Of a stretch of 64,000 nt of DNA, positions 18,879 to 30,970 are shown piece by piece. Under the pieces are notes generated by a model. The model made no database searches, was not told where the DNA came from, and saw only the letters and a list, made by a program, of their open reading frames with translations. Positions within the stretch are counted from its first letter, which is position 1. Each line of letters starts with the position of its first letter. This DNA comes from Opisthocomus hoazin (taxonomy: Eukaryota > Chordata > Aves > Opisthocomiformes > Opisthocomidae), in NCBI RefSeq assembly GCF_030867145.1, contig NC_134418.1, positions 188,501 to 252,500 on the forward strand. The letters run 5' to 3'. Both the position numbers and the translations under genes were made by a program.

Positions 18879-19086
18879 TTTATTCAGTCACGCACCCAGC
18901 CAGTCTCGGGAGCTGCTCTGCTCCGGGGCTCGGGGCCCCCGATGCTCCCTCTGCCCCTCCGACACCTCGGCAGTCCTTCCCGCAGCTGCGCCCGTTGCTC
19001 CAGCAGGGAACAGTCGGTCAGTCCGCTCCCAGAGCGATGCGCTGCTCGGCAGAGGCCGCCAAAAATGAGGAGCAGGGTGCAGGCCA
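18879..19086 (-). other. Candidate terminal exon ET, unit 3
   Basis: TGA/AATAAA form. Private G-to-E change near the C-terminus of the phase-1 frame (APETGWVRD). Confidence 0.5.
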
Positions 19087-19759
19087 CTACAAGAGAGGAG
19101 AAAAGTGACAGGTGGCTGGACAGCGGCGGTGTAACGAGAAAGCACAAAGCAGGGAAAGGGACAGTGAGAGAAGCACGGGGACAGGCGGTCCCACAGAGAT
19201 GGAGAAAGAAGCAGCAGGAAGAGAGGAAGAGCGGCAGCAGAAAGAAGAAGAGGGAGCAGGACAGAGACCGAAAATGAAGAACGGGGAGCAGGAAGGAGAT
19301 GCAAAAAAAACCCCTGTAGCATGAAAGAGGAAAAAAGAATAGCGGCAGGGACCTGGGCAAAGAGAGATGAGGAAATAGAATAGAATAGACATAGAGAAAG
19401 CAGTAGATCTGTGACGCGCTACGGAGCCGAGAAGGAAGCCCTCGAATCAAGGGACAAGGAGCCAGACAAAAGAGCACCAGAGACAGCAAAAGTACTGAAA
19501 GGCTACAGAGCAGGAGGAAAGCAAAAGTAGTAACCGGGAGCTGAACAGAAAGAGGGGAAGAAGGAAAAAAACGCCACGGGCTGCAGGGCAGAAAGAGGGA
19601 GGACCTAAAAGATGGGGACAAGTCAGAGACAGATGGAGAAAGAAGGTACACAAGAGCAGAAAAAAAAAATAATCGTAGCAGTGTGGGAAAGAGAGGGAGC
19701 CAGGGGAGGGCCCAGGATGCAGAAGAGGGGTGACAGGGCCCCGAGGGCCCAGGACTCAC

Positions 19760-19869
19760 CGCGGCTCTCGCTCTCGGTGCTGCCGGGAGACTTTGACACT
19801 TCAGATGCTTCTCTCTCCTCCTCTCTTCCCTTCTTCTTCTGTAACTCCAATCGTTTGGCTCGCCTCCAC
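19760..19869 (-). other. Candidate internal exon EM', unit 3 (diverged form)
   Basis: The most diverged cassette, with acceptor TTTTCTCTCAG/GTGGAGG and donor GCCGCG/GTGAGTCC. It is still exactly 110 nt with both usable frames open (WRRAKRLELQKKKG... in phase 2). Splice sites and length survive despite many substitutions. Confidence 0.45.
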
Positions 19870-20086
19870 CTGAGAGAAAATGCATGTGGTTGTCTTAGAG
19901 CTCATACGAGACGCGGCTTCCTAGACAAGAAGCCTCACTGCACACTGTATGCAGGAATAGGACAGAGAAAGAGAGAGAATATGATGAGTGGGAAGCAGAA
20001 CTCACAGATCGAGAGAGAACTTGAATCAGAGGAATAAACAAGGCAGCAAAGAGAGATAAAGACAGGGAAGAAGCCGGAAGAAAAGG

Positions 20087-20606
20087 GCCTTTCTGGCCTC
20101 TACTCGCACCCCCCCCAGCCTCCCATCTCTTTCCAGCCTCCTATTTTTCTGGCCTCTACTCTCGCCCCCGGCCTCCCACCCCTCTGCAGCCTCCCACCCC
20201 TTTCCGGCCTCCTTTTTTTCTTTCTGGCCTCTACTCTCGCCCCCGGCCTCCCACCCCTCTGCAGCCTCCCACCCCTTTCTGGCCTCCTTTTTTTCTTTCT
20301 GGCCTCTACTCTCGCCCCCGGCCTCCCACCCCTCTGCGGCCTCCCACCCCTTTCCGGCCTCCTTTTTTTCTTTCTGGCCTCTACTCTCGCCCCCGGCCTC
20401 CCACCCCTCTGCAGCCTCCCACCCCTTTCCGGCCTCCTTCTTTTTCTGGTCTCTACTCTCGCCCCCAGCCTCCCACCCCTCATCAGCCTCCTACCTCCCA
20501 TTTTGCTGGCCTCTACATAATTCAGCTTCCCACCCCTCTGCAACCTCCTACCTCTTTCCAGCCTCCACTCCCCGCCCCGAGCTTCCCACCCCCGTCCCCA
20601 CACACT
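20087..20606. repeat. Pyrimidine-rich 75-bp minisatellite, unit 3
   Basis: The strand bias flips here: the plus strand is C/T-rich. 'ctcgcccc' repeats at 20161, 20236, 20311, 20386 and 20458, giving a 75-bp period and one 72-bp unit. A minus-strand frame with ATG at 20501 runs to 20100 (133 codons) in 25-residue repeats with cores such as RPERGGRLQRGGRPGARVEA. It is very basic, with RGG and KKKRR runs, and resembles no family I know. It may be a by-product of a repeat whose period is a multiple of three. Confidence 0.8.
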
Positions 20607-22116
20607 GACAGAGAGAGAAAAACGACAGTGAACAGGGAAAAAGGTATTAAGAAACAAAGAAAGGGTCAGACGAAGAAGAGGGTGGTTAGGGTTGGAACCC
20701 CAACACAAACCAGCAAGGGGCTAGTGGACAGAGAGAGAGGAAGAGAAGAAAGGGCCGGGAAGCAAGACAGAGAAGGAGAGAAAGGCAAAAAGGGAGAGCC
20801 GGCTGGACAGGGACGTATAGCAAGAAACAACCAGACAGGCAGCAGGACAGAGACACAGAGACAGAAAAACTGGGGGACAGGAACCAGGACAGAGTGACGG
20901 CCAGAGGAAACAAGGGCCAGGGAGCAGGACAGCGATGGAGAAAGAAGCACTGCGGCAGCAGGGTAGAAAGAGAAGGAAGAAAGGCCAGAAGAAGGATGGG
21001 GAATGAAAGAGAAGGGAAAGAGAAGGACAAGGAGCAGGACAGATTGTCAAAGAAAGGGAGTGGGACAAGGTGATACTGAGAGAGAAAAAGGGGACAGGGA
21101 GGCAGGATAAAGTGAAAGACAGGCAAAAATAAGAGACAGGGGAGCAGGACAGAGACGGAGGGGGAAACGCCTCGGCTGGGCAGCAGGAGAGAGAGGCGGA
21201 GAAGGGGAAAAACAGCACAAAACCTGGGACGGCCAACCTGGGTGGGCGGGGAGCAGGTCAGAGAGCCGGAGAAAGGAAAAACACTGCTGTGGAGCAGCAG
21301 AGGGGAACGGAGAAAGAAAGAGAGCGAGGGGGAGCAGGGCAGAGAAACGGAGAGAGAAAATAAGTGACGGGGAGCAGGGCAGAGCACTAGGAAGACGAAA
21401 ATAAGACAAGGGAGAAGACCGAGGAGCTCAGAGAGAAAGAAGGGTCGAAAGAAAACGCCAGAGAAGTAGAGAAATCAAGAAAAACAGGGACGAGGAGCCT
21501 TGGAGAGACGGAGCACGAAAATGTTGGGCCGGTGAGCGCGAAAGAGGGAGAGAGAGACAGGGGCAGGGGGAGGAGATGAAGAAGAAAGGAGAGACAAAGA
21601 TGGCAACGGAGCACAGGACACACAGGCAGAGAGAGAAAAAGGACAGTGAACAGGAAAAAAGGGACCGAGAAACAAAGAAAGGGTCAGATCTAGACAAAGA
21701 GACCAAGAAGGGGGGGTGGCGGGGGGGGGGTGCAGGGAAACCCCAAAACAAACCAGCAAGGGGCTACAGGACAGAGAGGGAGAGAAAGGGCCATGAAGCA
21801 GGACAGAGAAGGAGAGAAAGGCAAAAAGCGAGAGCTGGCTGAACAGGGACGTATAGCAAGAAACGGCCAGACAGGCAGCAGGACAGAGAAACAGAGACAG
21901 GGAGCCGGCTAAAGAAATTCTGGAGGGAGAAAAGGAGGGAGAGGGAGCAGGACACAAACACAGACAGAAGACGGGAGGTACAGGGAAAGGGAAAGAAAAG
22001 GAAAAAGAAAAATAAACCAAACAAAACAATCACAGCAGCGTGGGAGAGAGGAGGATCCAGGGGAGGGCCCGGGACGCAGAAGAGGAGCGACAGGGCCCCG
22101 AGGGCCCACCACTCAC

Positions 22117-22226
22117 CGCAGCTCTCGCTCTCGGCGCTGCCGGGAGACTCTGCTGCTTCAGGCGCTTCTCTCTCCTGCGCTCCTCCCTTCCTCTTCCGTA
22201 ACTCCGGTCGCTTGGCTGTCCTACAC
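22117..22226 (-). other. Candidate internal exon EM, unit 3
   Basis: Matches unit 0 but with 'gcgctcctcccttcc' in place of the changed bases. Confidence 0.45.
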
Positions 22227-23058
22227 CTAAGAAAAAACACGCATGTGTCGCGGCTCTTAGGAGACGAGGCTCCCTAGGCACGTAGCCTCGCTCGCTCACG
22301 CGCTCCACAACCGTACCATGCTGCTGCTGGTGACACATACAGACCCTGCGGGACACGCTGGCGGCCTGGCCTGCTGCGGGCTACCAAGAGGGAGCCTTCC
22401 TCACCCGCAGAGGCAGGCTCTCTCCTGCCTGCAGCGCCAGGCAGCTGCCAGCCAGGTGGCCTTCCATTTCTTCTTCTTCTTCAGCCTTCTCGGGACTCTC
22501 CAGCTTCAGCCCCGCCAGCTCCCGTCCGCAGCCACTCAGCGCTCCGCCTCTCCCTTTTCGCCCCCACGACGCCAGGAGACCGAGGCCCGGCACACACAGC
22601 CCTCACAAGCCTGGAGCGGGCGCAGCCAACGGCATCCCCAGGGCAGGAACGGACAAACGCGTCCTCAGCGCGGCCCCTGCCACAGAGAAAGAAGCAGCGG
22701 CGACCGCGTTAAGGGACACTGAGGCACGCTCGAGGCCCAGTGTGCCGCCCGCACCACGGGCCTTGGGGGAGGCCGGGGGCTCCGGGACAGGCTTCAGGGG
22801 ACGTGCTGGAGCTGGGGGCGGCTGCGCGGGGCGAGCGGGGCCAGGGGAGCGCTGCCGAGTTGGGGGGGCGGTGTGCCCGCCTCCTTCCCCCCTTCCCCTC
22901 CGTCACCTCCCGCCTCTGGCCCCGGGGCTGCCCGCACCCGCCTCGCCTCCAGCGCACCGGCAGCCTGTCGCAGCGGACGGCTCGAAGCTTCCCGTCCCAC
23001 CACCCTCGGGCAGCCACCACGCACCCCCGCACCCGCCGGAGGGGAGCCCGCGCCTCAC

Positions 23059-23113
23059 CGCTGGCCTCTCTGCTCCCCCGCCGCCCCGGCACCCGACACC
23101 AGGGCGCCGCCAT
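23059..23113 (-). other. Candidate first exon E1N, unit 4
   Basis: GCG/GTGAGG donor, Arg form. NRF1-type site at 23130-23139. Pairs with ET at 18879-19086, the most compact intron span in the window. Confidence 0.4.
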
Positions 23114-23489
23114 GCTGCTGCGCCGTACCGCGCATGCGCTACGTGCCGACGGCGCGCCGGAGTGGCCAGTACCCAGTCCCTGCGCGGAACGCCGGGCTGC
23201 AGTACCGCATTGCGGCCAGGGGACGGCGCCAGCGGACACGGCGCGGCGCCCACGCCCGGCCCCACCTCCGGGTCCAGGCAGCGCGCGCCGCCGGCACGGG
23301 GCGGCACCTCCGCACGGCTCCGGGCAGCGCCCTGCCGCGCGCCTCCTGCTCTGGGCAGCCCCCGACTCGCGGCTCCGACACGGCGCCGCACCCCCGCCGC
23401 TCCTTGCCCCCGACCCGGACCCCGATCTCCCGGGGGCTTTTCCCCAGGACCTGCCACTCCATCCACACCCCCACACACCCCGCGCTCAC

Positions 23490-23619
23490 CTTCTCCCTCG
23501 CTGCAGCCGCAACCCGGCTACGGCTCTGCTCCTCCCTCGACTCGCACCGGCCCCTCCACAGCCACCCGGGGCACGGCAGCACCGGGCCCTCCACCGGCAG
23601 AGGGAGGGGCCGTAGCCAT
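23490..23619 (-). other. Candidate first exon E1L, proximal copy, unit 4 (frame closed)
   Basis: Closed by TAG. The start codon context is 'ggctATGGCTACGG'. Confidence 0.35.
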
Positions 23620-23747
23620 CAGCCGTGCTGCCCGCACCTGGGGCTCCTCCGGCCCCGGCCCACGGCTGGATCCCACGGTGCCGTCATTGGGCAAACACAA
23701 AGACCCTCTGAAGCCGTTTGGGCATTTCAGCAAGCAGGCAGGCGTCC

Positions 23748-23999
23748 TTTATTGCAGCACCGGACACACAGGGCACGGCTCCTCCCAGCGCGCACAGCAC
23801 CTGTGCCACTCGAGCGGCAGTACCGAATTTTGGTCACCGGGTGGCAGCAGCGAGCTCTTGCACACGGCGCCACCGCGCATTCGCGTCTCCCGAGCCGCAG
23901 TACCGAACTTTGGTCACCGGGTGGCAACAGCGAGCCCTGCGGCATGCCCGGTCGAGGCGCGGCCGCACCGCTTTCTGGGGACCGGACGCAGCGGGAACG
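23748..23999 (-). other. Candidate terminal exon ET2, unit 4 (contracted repeat)
   Basis: Acceptor at 24000 with CTGCAG/CGTTCCC. Only two 80-bp copies (23818 and 23898), so the exon is 160 bp shorter than in unit 1. Confidence 0.4.
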
Positions 24000-24135
24000 C
24001 TGCAGAAAAACACACGGAACTGACCACAGAACTACCCTTCGTCCCGCGCAGCGGGGGCTGTGGCGGGACCAAGGACAACGCCTCGTCGCACATGCCCGAG
24101 AGCAATGCGGCTGCCCGGCAGCCGAGTCCCTGAAA

Positions 24136-24271
24136 ACGACACCTCCCGGCATGCCCTGGCTAGCAGGGCTCGGCCGCCCGGCAGCCGGAAGACTACACGT
24201 CCCGGCATGCTCCGGGGAGCAGCGTAGCCGACCGCGCGCCCCGCGCCCCAGCACTACAGCTCCCAGCACGC
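24136..24271. promoter_or_regulatory. Triple ZNF143/STAF-like cluster, unit 4
   Basis: Sites at 24136-24154, 24192-24210 and 24253-24271. The middle site reads ACTACACGTCCCGGCATGC. Confidence 0.6.
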
Positions 24272-24432
24272 CGCGGGAGCTGCGGGCCTCGGCTTGCGGG
24301 GACACCGTGCCCGAAATGGCGCTGGACCCCCGCCGCTCCTTGCCTCCCACACGGACCCCGCTCGGCAGGTACCCCCGCCCGCCTCGGGGCTTTCCCCGGG
24401 ACCCGCCGCTCCATCGACCGCCCCGCGCTCAC

Positions 24433-24562
24433 CTTCTCCCTCGCTGCAGCCGCAGCCCGGTCACGGCTCCGCTCCTCCCTCGGCTCGCACCGGCCCCTCC
24501 ACGGCCACCCCGGTCACGGCAGCACCGGGCCCTCCACCGGCAGAGGGAGGGGCCGTCGCCAT
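24433..24562 (-). other. Candidate first exon E1L, distal copy, unit 4 (frame closed)
   Basis: Closed by TGA at the same codon as the unit 1 distal copy. Confidence 0.35.
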
Positions 24563-24745
24563 CAGCCGTGCTGCCCGCACCTGGGGCTCCCCCGGCCCCG
24601 GCCCACGGCTGGAGCCCGGCAGGAACAGGGGGCCGTCGCCCCTTCCCCACAGCCCGTCCCCTCCTCCCCTGGGCTCTGGCGCAGCCTCTCGTCCCGTGCA
24701 AACCACGCACAAACGCAGCCGCGAGGGCAAAAGGGACCGCAGGTC

Positions 24746-24953
24746 TTTATTCAGTCACGCACCCAGCCAGTCCCGGGAGACGCTCTGCTCCGGGGCTCGG
24801 GGCCCCCGATGCTCCCTCTGCCCCTCCGACACCTCGGCAGTCCTTCCCGCAGCTGCGCCCGTTGCTCCAGCGGGGAACACTCGGTCAGTCCGTTCCGGGA
24901 GCGATGCGCTGCTCGGCAGAGGCCGCCAAAAATGAGGAGCAGGGCGCAGGCCA
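24746..24953 (-). other. Candidate terminal exon ET, unit 4
   Basis: TGA/AATAAA form. The phase-1 frame has ACALLL, RSRNGLTECSP and SRASPGTG variants. Confidence 0.5.
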
Positions 24954-27184
24954 CTACAAGAGAGGAGAAAAGTGACAGGTGGCTGGACTGCGGCGGTGTA
25001 ACGAGAAAGCACGAAGCAGGGAAAGGGACAGCGAGAGAAGGACGGGGACAGGCAGTCCCACAGAGATGGAGAAAGAAGCAGCAGGAAGAGAGGAAGAGTG
25101 GCAGCAGAAAGAAGAAGAGGGAGCAGGACAGAGACCGAAAAAGGATGGGGGAGCAGGACAGAGGCGCAGAAAAAACCTGCAACGGGCAGCACAACAGGAA
25201 GGGAGGAAAAAAGAATAGGGGCAGGGACCCGGACTGAGACAGATGGGGAAAGACAAAAAAAAAAAGCTACAAAAACAGGGCAGAGAGGGAGGAATGAGAC
25301 AACATGGACAGGGAGCCGGGACCGCAAACGACGGAGGGAAGGGGCGAGGGTGGGCAGGACAACACGAAACAAACCACATAGCTACACGCTACAGGGAAAA
25401 GAGGGAAGACTTAAGAAGTAGGGAGCGGGAGCTGAACAAAAGAGAGCCAGAGAGGAAAAAGCCAGAGAGTAATGCGTACAGAAAGAAAGGGGGGGGGGAT
25501 TCTAAAACAGGGTCATCGGGGAGACAGACACAAGTAAGAAGGACAAAGGACAAAAGCAACAGGCTACGAGGTGGAGAGGGAAGAATCAATGAATATGGAC
25601 AGAGCGCTGGCCAGAGAGAGACCGAGAAAGGCAAAAGATGGCACGGGTGACAGGGCAGAGAGGGACGAATTTAAAAACCAGGCACAGGGAGTCGGACAGA
25701 GGGAAAGGCAGAAATAAGAGGAGAAAAAGTGACGGGCCACGGGGCAGAGAGGGAGGAATGGATAAAGAGCAACAGGGGACCGGACAGAGCACAATGGAGA
25801 ATGGAAAAAAAGCAAAAGCACGCTCCAGGGAAGACGGAGGGACTGAAGAACAGCGACCAGGAGCTGGACAGCGAGACACAGAGGAAGACCAAAAAACCAA
25901 CGAAACAAAACCAGTGATGGGCTACAAGATGGGCTGGGGGAAACACAAAACAGCGCCAGGGAGCTGGACACAGAGAGATGGAGACAGACAGACCAATAGC
26001 GTGGGGCTACAGGGGGCAGAGGAACGAATTAAACACTGAGGACGGGGAGCCAGACAGAGAGAGAGGGAGATCGCGGAGAACAGTGGTGGGTGCAGGAAGA
26101 AGAGGTAAGAGTTAATAAATGGGGACAGGGAGCCGCACAGGGAGGGACCGAGAAAGGCAAACACAGCAGCAGGGCATAGGGCAGAGAGGAAGAACTAAAA
26201 AACAGGGGCAGTGAGACAGACATAGAGAGATGGAGAAAAGAAAAAAGCAATGGGTGATGTGGCAGAGAGGGAGGACTTAAAAACAGGCACGGGAAGCAAG
26301 AAAGACTGAAAGGGGGGGGGGCGGCGCTGAATCCAATAGGCAACAGGATGGAGAGGGAGGACTTAAAAGTGAGGGACGAGAAGCTGGGAAGACAGAGAGG
26401 TGGAGAAAGAAACAGAATCACAACACGCTACAGTGCCAAGAAGGAAGAAGCTGAACAACAGGGACAGGGAGCCAGACAAAGAGAGCCAGAGAAAGAAAAA
26501 ATACCGACGGGCCACAGGACAGAGAGGGAGGAATGAAACAATAGGGATCCGGAGCCGGGCAGTCAGAGAGGGAGGAAGAAGAAATAGCCAGGGGCAATAA
26601 GGCAGAGAGAGAAGGCGGCAAAAACAGGGATCTGGACCAGATCGATGACAAAAGACAAGGACAGTGATGGGCTATAGGGAGGAGAGGGAGGAATGCGAAG
26701 ACAGGGGCGAGGCGCCAGATGCGGAGCAAGGCACACAGGAAGTACAGCAAAAGCTAGAGAGCAGAGAGGGAGGAATTAAACCACAGGGATAGGGAGCCGG
26801 GGAGGGAGCTGGAAAAAGGGATGGAGGAGGGGAGACGAGGAGGAATTAAAAAATTGGGATCCAGAGCCCGAGAAAGAAGTAAAATTGCCACAGGCTAAAT
26901 AAAGGGCCCAGAAGGAAGAAATTGAAAACCAGGGAGCAGAAGCCAGCCAGAGAGAGACGCAGAAAGGAAAAACCACGATGGGCTCCCAGATGGAGAGGGA
27001 GGAATTTCAAAAAGGAAGGGAGCGGGAGCCATACACAGAGAGACAGAAAAAGGGAAGATAGCAACAGGCCACAGGGCAGCGAGGGAAGAATTGAAAAGTA
27101 GGGACAGGAAGCCGGACAGAGCGCAACGAGAAAGAAATGGCCGGGGGGGAAACACAGCACCACCACCTGCGACAGGCTACAGGG

Positions 27185-27653
27185 CTAGCCCAAGCTGGCC
27201 AGTGGAAATATTCCGTACCACAGACGTCACGCACAGCTTATAAATGGGGGCTGGCTGCGGGGCAGGAATCAGCTCTTGTCGTTTCCGCGAGTTGGAACCC
27301 GCTCTCGTCCGGGAGGTCAAACTATTTTGGAATTTAGCGAAACTTGCGATTTCCGGGTTCCGCAATCGCTGTTCGGGGACTGCCTGTGAATCGGTCATCG
27401 GGTGGTGAGAGAAACTGTACTGCGTATAGTTTGGTTCGCATGTGCGTTGTTGCAATTATTATCATCGTTATTAGAATTATCAGCAGTATTTCCTTTGTTG
27501 CCTTACTAAACTGTCTTTATCTCAACCGACAAGTTTGACCTTTTGTCCATTTGTCCTCCGCATCCCGCTGGGGAGGGAACGGGCCGGGGGTGGGGGCTGT
27601 GAGCGAGCAGCTCTCTAGTGCTTAGTTGCCGGCTGCCAAGTTAAACCATGACA
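27185..27653 (+). mobile_element. Solo LTR fragment (unit 4)
   Basis: TATAAA starts at 27239. Has 'gttcggggactg' together with 'gaatcggtc', which sets type A apart from types C and A*. Confidence 0.8.
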
Positions 27654-28916
27654 GACAGAGAGGGAGGAATTAAAAAAAAACAGGACTGGGAGCAATCTAC
27701 AGAGAGACGTCCGGGAACGAAAGTGTAAACAGCACCGCGTACAGGGCAGAGAGGGAGGAATTCAACAAAAATAGTAAGTAAAGACAGGGAGCCGGACAGA
27801 GGGACACAGAGACAGAGAAAACAGCAATGGGCTACAAGACAGAGAGGGGGGGATTAAAAAATCCTGGCGGGGAGCCGGACCGGGAGAGACGGCCAAAGAA
27901 ATGAAATCGCGCCGTGGCACAGGGAAGACAGGAGGACAACACTGAAAACCAGGGCCTGGGAACTGGAAAGAGAGCGCCAGAGAATGAAAGAACTCCTGAC
28001 GGGCTCTAGGGCAGAGACAGGAGGAATGAAAAAACAGGGGCGGGGAGACAGAGAGAGACAGAGAGAGAGAAATAAGAGGGGGGGAAAGCAACAGGCCGCA
28101 GGCTCCGGAGGGAGGAAGTGCGAAAGAGGGGCTGGGAGCCGCACAGGGAGAGGGTGGAGAAACAGACCTGCAGAAGTGACAGGGTATGGGGCAGAGAGGG
28201 AGGAACTTAAAAAAATCAGGACCTTGAGCCAGAAGAGACGGAGAAAATAAAAATGGTGACGGGTAACAGGGCAGAGAGGGAGGAATGAAAAAACAGGGAC
28301 AGGAAGCCAGAACAGAGAGACTGCGAAGGCAAAAAGTCCCGACAGCTTCCGCAGAGAGGGCGAGGAACTGAAACTTAGAGACAGGGAGTTGGACAGAGAG
28401 AGACAGAGAAAGAAAAAGAGAAAAAAGACGGAGATGCAGAAAGGGAAAAGGAGCGACAGGACAGAGAGGGAGGAATTCAAAATGAGGGGCAGGGAGCAGA
28501 ATAGAGAGAGATAGAGAAAGAGGCAGACGCGCAACGTGCTACGGAGCTGAGAAGGAAGACCTTGAACCAGAGGGACAGGGAGCCGGACAGAGAGTCCCAG
28601 AGACGGCAAAAGTACCGACGGGCTATAGGGCAGAGAGGGGGGAAAGCAAAAACCGTGATCGGGAGCCAGACAGAAAGAGATAGGGAAGGAAAAAAAAGCC
28701 ACGGGCTACAGGGCAGAGAGAGGGAGGACCTAAAAGATGGGGACAGGGAGCTGGTCAGAGATGGAGAAAGCAGGTACACGGGAGCGGGGAGGGGGTTGGA
28801 GGGGGCAGGGAGGAAAAAAAAGCCAAAAAGCACAGCAGTGTGGGAAAGAGAGGGATCCAGGGGAGAGCCCGGGATGCAGAAGAGGGGCGACAGGGCCCCG
28901 AGGGCCCGGCACTCAC

Positions 28917-29026
28917 CGCAGATCTCGCTCTTAGCACTGCCGGGAGACTCTGCTGCTTCAGACGCTTCTCTCTCCTGCTCTCCTCCCTTCCTCTTCCGTA
29001 ACTCCGGTCGCTTGGCTGTCCCCCAC
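28917..29026 (-). other. Candidate internal exon EM', unit 4
   Basis: As unit 1. Confidence 0.4.
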
Positions 29027-30860
29027 CTAAGAGAAAACGTCCATGTCTCGCAGCTCTGGCGAGACAAGGCTCCCTAGACACGTAGCCTCGCCTGCTCACG
29101 CACTACGCGCAGGAACAAGACAAGAGGGAAAGAGAGAGAGAGAGAGAGAATGACGAGCGGGCAGCAGAACTGACGGATCAAGAGAGAAACTGAATCAGGG
29201 GAATAAAGAACGCTGGAGGGAGACAAACGTACAGGCAACAAGCCAGATGGACGAGGGCAGGAGACACACAGATCAGGACAAAGAGGTGGAGAAAGTGAAA
29301 ACAGTGATGGGCTGCAGGATGAGAAAAAAGGCCAAGGAGCAGGACAGAGGAGAATAACGGGACAGCAAGCTGGACAGGGGCATATAGCAAGAAACAAAGG
29401 GACAGGCAGCAGTATGGAGATATACAGACAAAGAGTTACGGGGAGGATGGAGGACAGAGAGAATGAGAGAAAAGGGACAGGGAGGGGGGCACAGATGGAG
29501 AAAGAAATGCTGGCGACAGAGAGAGGAAGAAAGCGACAGGACAGAGGCAGAGAGGTAGAGAAAGGAAGAAAAAAGTAGCGACGAGTAGGAGGCCAGAGGC
29601 ACAAGGAAAAGACAGGAGGAAGGACAGAGTGACAGAGAAAACCGGTGAGGGACAGGACGCCAGAAAGAAAGATACTGTGAAAGAGAGCGCGACAGGGAGC
29701 AGGACGCTGGGACAGACAGCAACCGAGAGCAACCGAGAGAACGGCAGCGAGGTGGAGCACAAGAGAAAACAGGGACTGAGAGCAAGACCGAGGGGTGAAG
29801 CAATAAATAATGGGGCTGGGGAGCAGGACAGCAGAAGAGAGAGACAGAGAAGGGGACACATAAGACAACCGCAAACTGAGAGGGAGAAGGAGAAGAGCAC
29901 AGAGGGTCACAGACAAAAAGAGAGGGACGGCAGAAAGAGAAAAACAAGACGAGGGAGAAGGACTGAGGAGCAGAGAGAAAAAAGTACAGGGAAAAGGACA
30001 GAGATGCAGAAAACAAGGCAAGACTGGAGCCAGAACACAGGGCAAAACTGACAAGGACAGGCAGCGCAACAAAGGGATGGAGGAGGAAAGAACAGTGATG
30101 GGCCGCAGCACAGAGGAAAAGAGAGAAAAAGAGCAAGAAGAGCAAGAGAAGGAGAATGACAGGAGGGTGTAGACAGAAAGACTGGGACACGTCAAAGGGG
30201 CACTTGGGGGACACACACATCGGAAGGGTAGAAAGGAAAAGGGAGGGATGGGGAGCAAGACAGCGTGATAGAGCGAGACGGAGGAAATGGAGTGCAAGGG
30301 CGCAGAAAAGCAGAGGTACTGGGAAGAGGAAAGAACGTCAGGGAGAGAAAGGTGAGGGTGGGGAGCAGGAGAGAGGTAGAGAACAAAAAAAATAGCCACA
30401 GGCAGAATAACAGAAATACGGAGAATAAAAAATTACTTCCAGGCAGCAGGACAGAGGCACAGAGCAAGAGGAACAAAAAACCACAGGGAGAAGGACGGGT
30501 AACACACAGCACGACACTGCGGGAGTGAGAGGACGGAACAGAGCAAGGCAGAGGAATGAGGAGCAAAAAAAAAAAAACAACCCAGCAAACAGAAAGGGAA
30601 CTGGACAGAGATAGGCAGCAGGGCACAGAGATGGAGAAAGAAAAAACAGCAACAAGGACAGGGAATGAGGAATAGAGAGGAAAAGAGCGGGACAGGGAAA
30701 CAAATACAGACAAAAGAAGGGGAGGTACAGGGAAGGAAAAGAAAAGCTGGGGGGGGGGGGGGGGGAGGAGGAATCACAGCAGCATGGGAGAGAGAAGGAT
30801 CCAGGGGAGGGCCCGGGACGAAGAAGAGGAGCGACAGGGCCCCGGAGGCCCGCCACTCAC

Positions 30861-30970
30861 CGCAGATCTCGCTCTCGGCGCTGCCGGGAGACTCTGCCGC
30901 TTCAGGCGCTTCTCTCTCCTGCGCTCCTCCCTTCCTCTTCCGTAAGTCCGGTCGCTTGGCTGTCCTACAC
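30861..30970 (-). other. Candidate internal exon EM, unit 4
   Basis: Same variant as the unit 1 copy, including 'ccgtaagtccgg'. Confidence 0.45.

Larger units (their letters stand above)
19087..22116. repeat. GA-rich block with inverted-bias insert, unit 3
   Basis: No LTR. EM' sits at 19760-19869 and the pyrimidine block at 20087-20606. The remainder is GA-rich with 'gggagcaggacagag' motifs. Confidence 0.85.
876..22317. repeat. Higher-order repeat, left variant copy (21,442 bp)
   Basis: It runs from the A-type anchor to the next A-type anchor but holds only three units: A with a C-like island, a B/C fusion, and D. It is 5,824 bp shorter than the complete copy to its right because a B body and a C island are missing. 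Its 3' part parallels the next copy at a constant shift of 27,266-27,267 bp from about 11.4 kb onward. Confidence 0.85.
17421..22317. repeat. Unit 3, type D (4897 bp)
   Basis: Short island and no LTR, with a pyrimidine block at 20087-20606. The anchor has one CTG fewer than other types ('accatgctgctggtg'), a type-D marker shared with 44687. It carries a 12-bp insertion inside the E1L exon. Confidence 0.9.
22227..24745. promoter_or_regulatory. Long CpG island, unit 4
   Basis: Same order of elements as unit 1, but with a shorter 80-bp repeat tract, 'gctacgtgcc' in place of the E-box, and an extra 'gcagcgccctgccgcgcgcc' segment near 23326. Confidence 0.8.
24954..30860. repeat. GA-rich degenerate minisatellite block, unit 4
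   Basis: A-type version; 'gcagcacaacagg' near 25187 and 'gggatggagg' near 26819 distinguish it from C. Contains the LTR and EM'. Confidence 0.85.

Noticed and set aside
20087-20606. CRISPR-like array
   Set aside because: Repeats are directly adjacent with no unique spacers, and the DNA is clearly vertebrate-type.
20687-20698. Telomere-like 'ttagggttgg'
   Set aside because: A single TTAGGG, not a tandem tract; chance occurrence (same at 34147, 47953 and 61414).
22873-24975. 700-codon plus-strand open frame across the long island (same at 50139-52241)
   Set aside because: It has Pro/Arg/Ala/Ser composition typical of GC-rich DNA, runs through promoter motifs and opposite candidate exons, and differs wildly in length among copies. 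Treated as a by-product.
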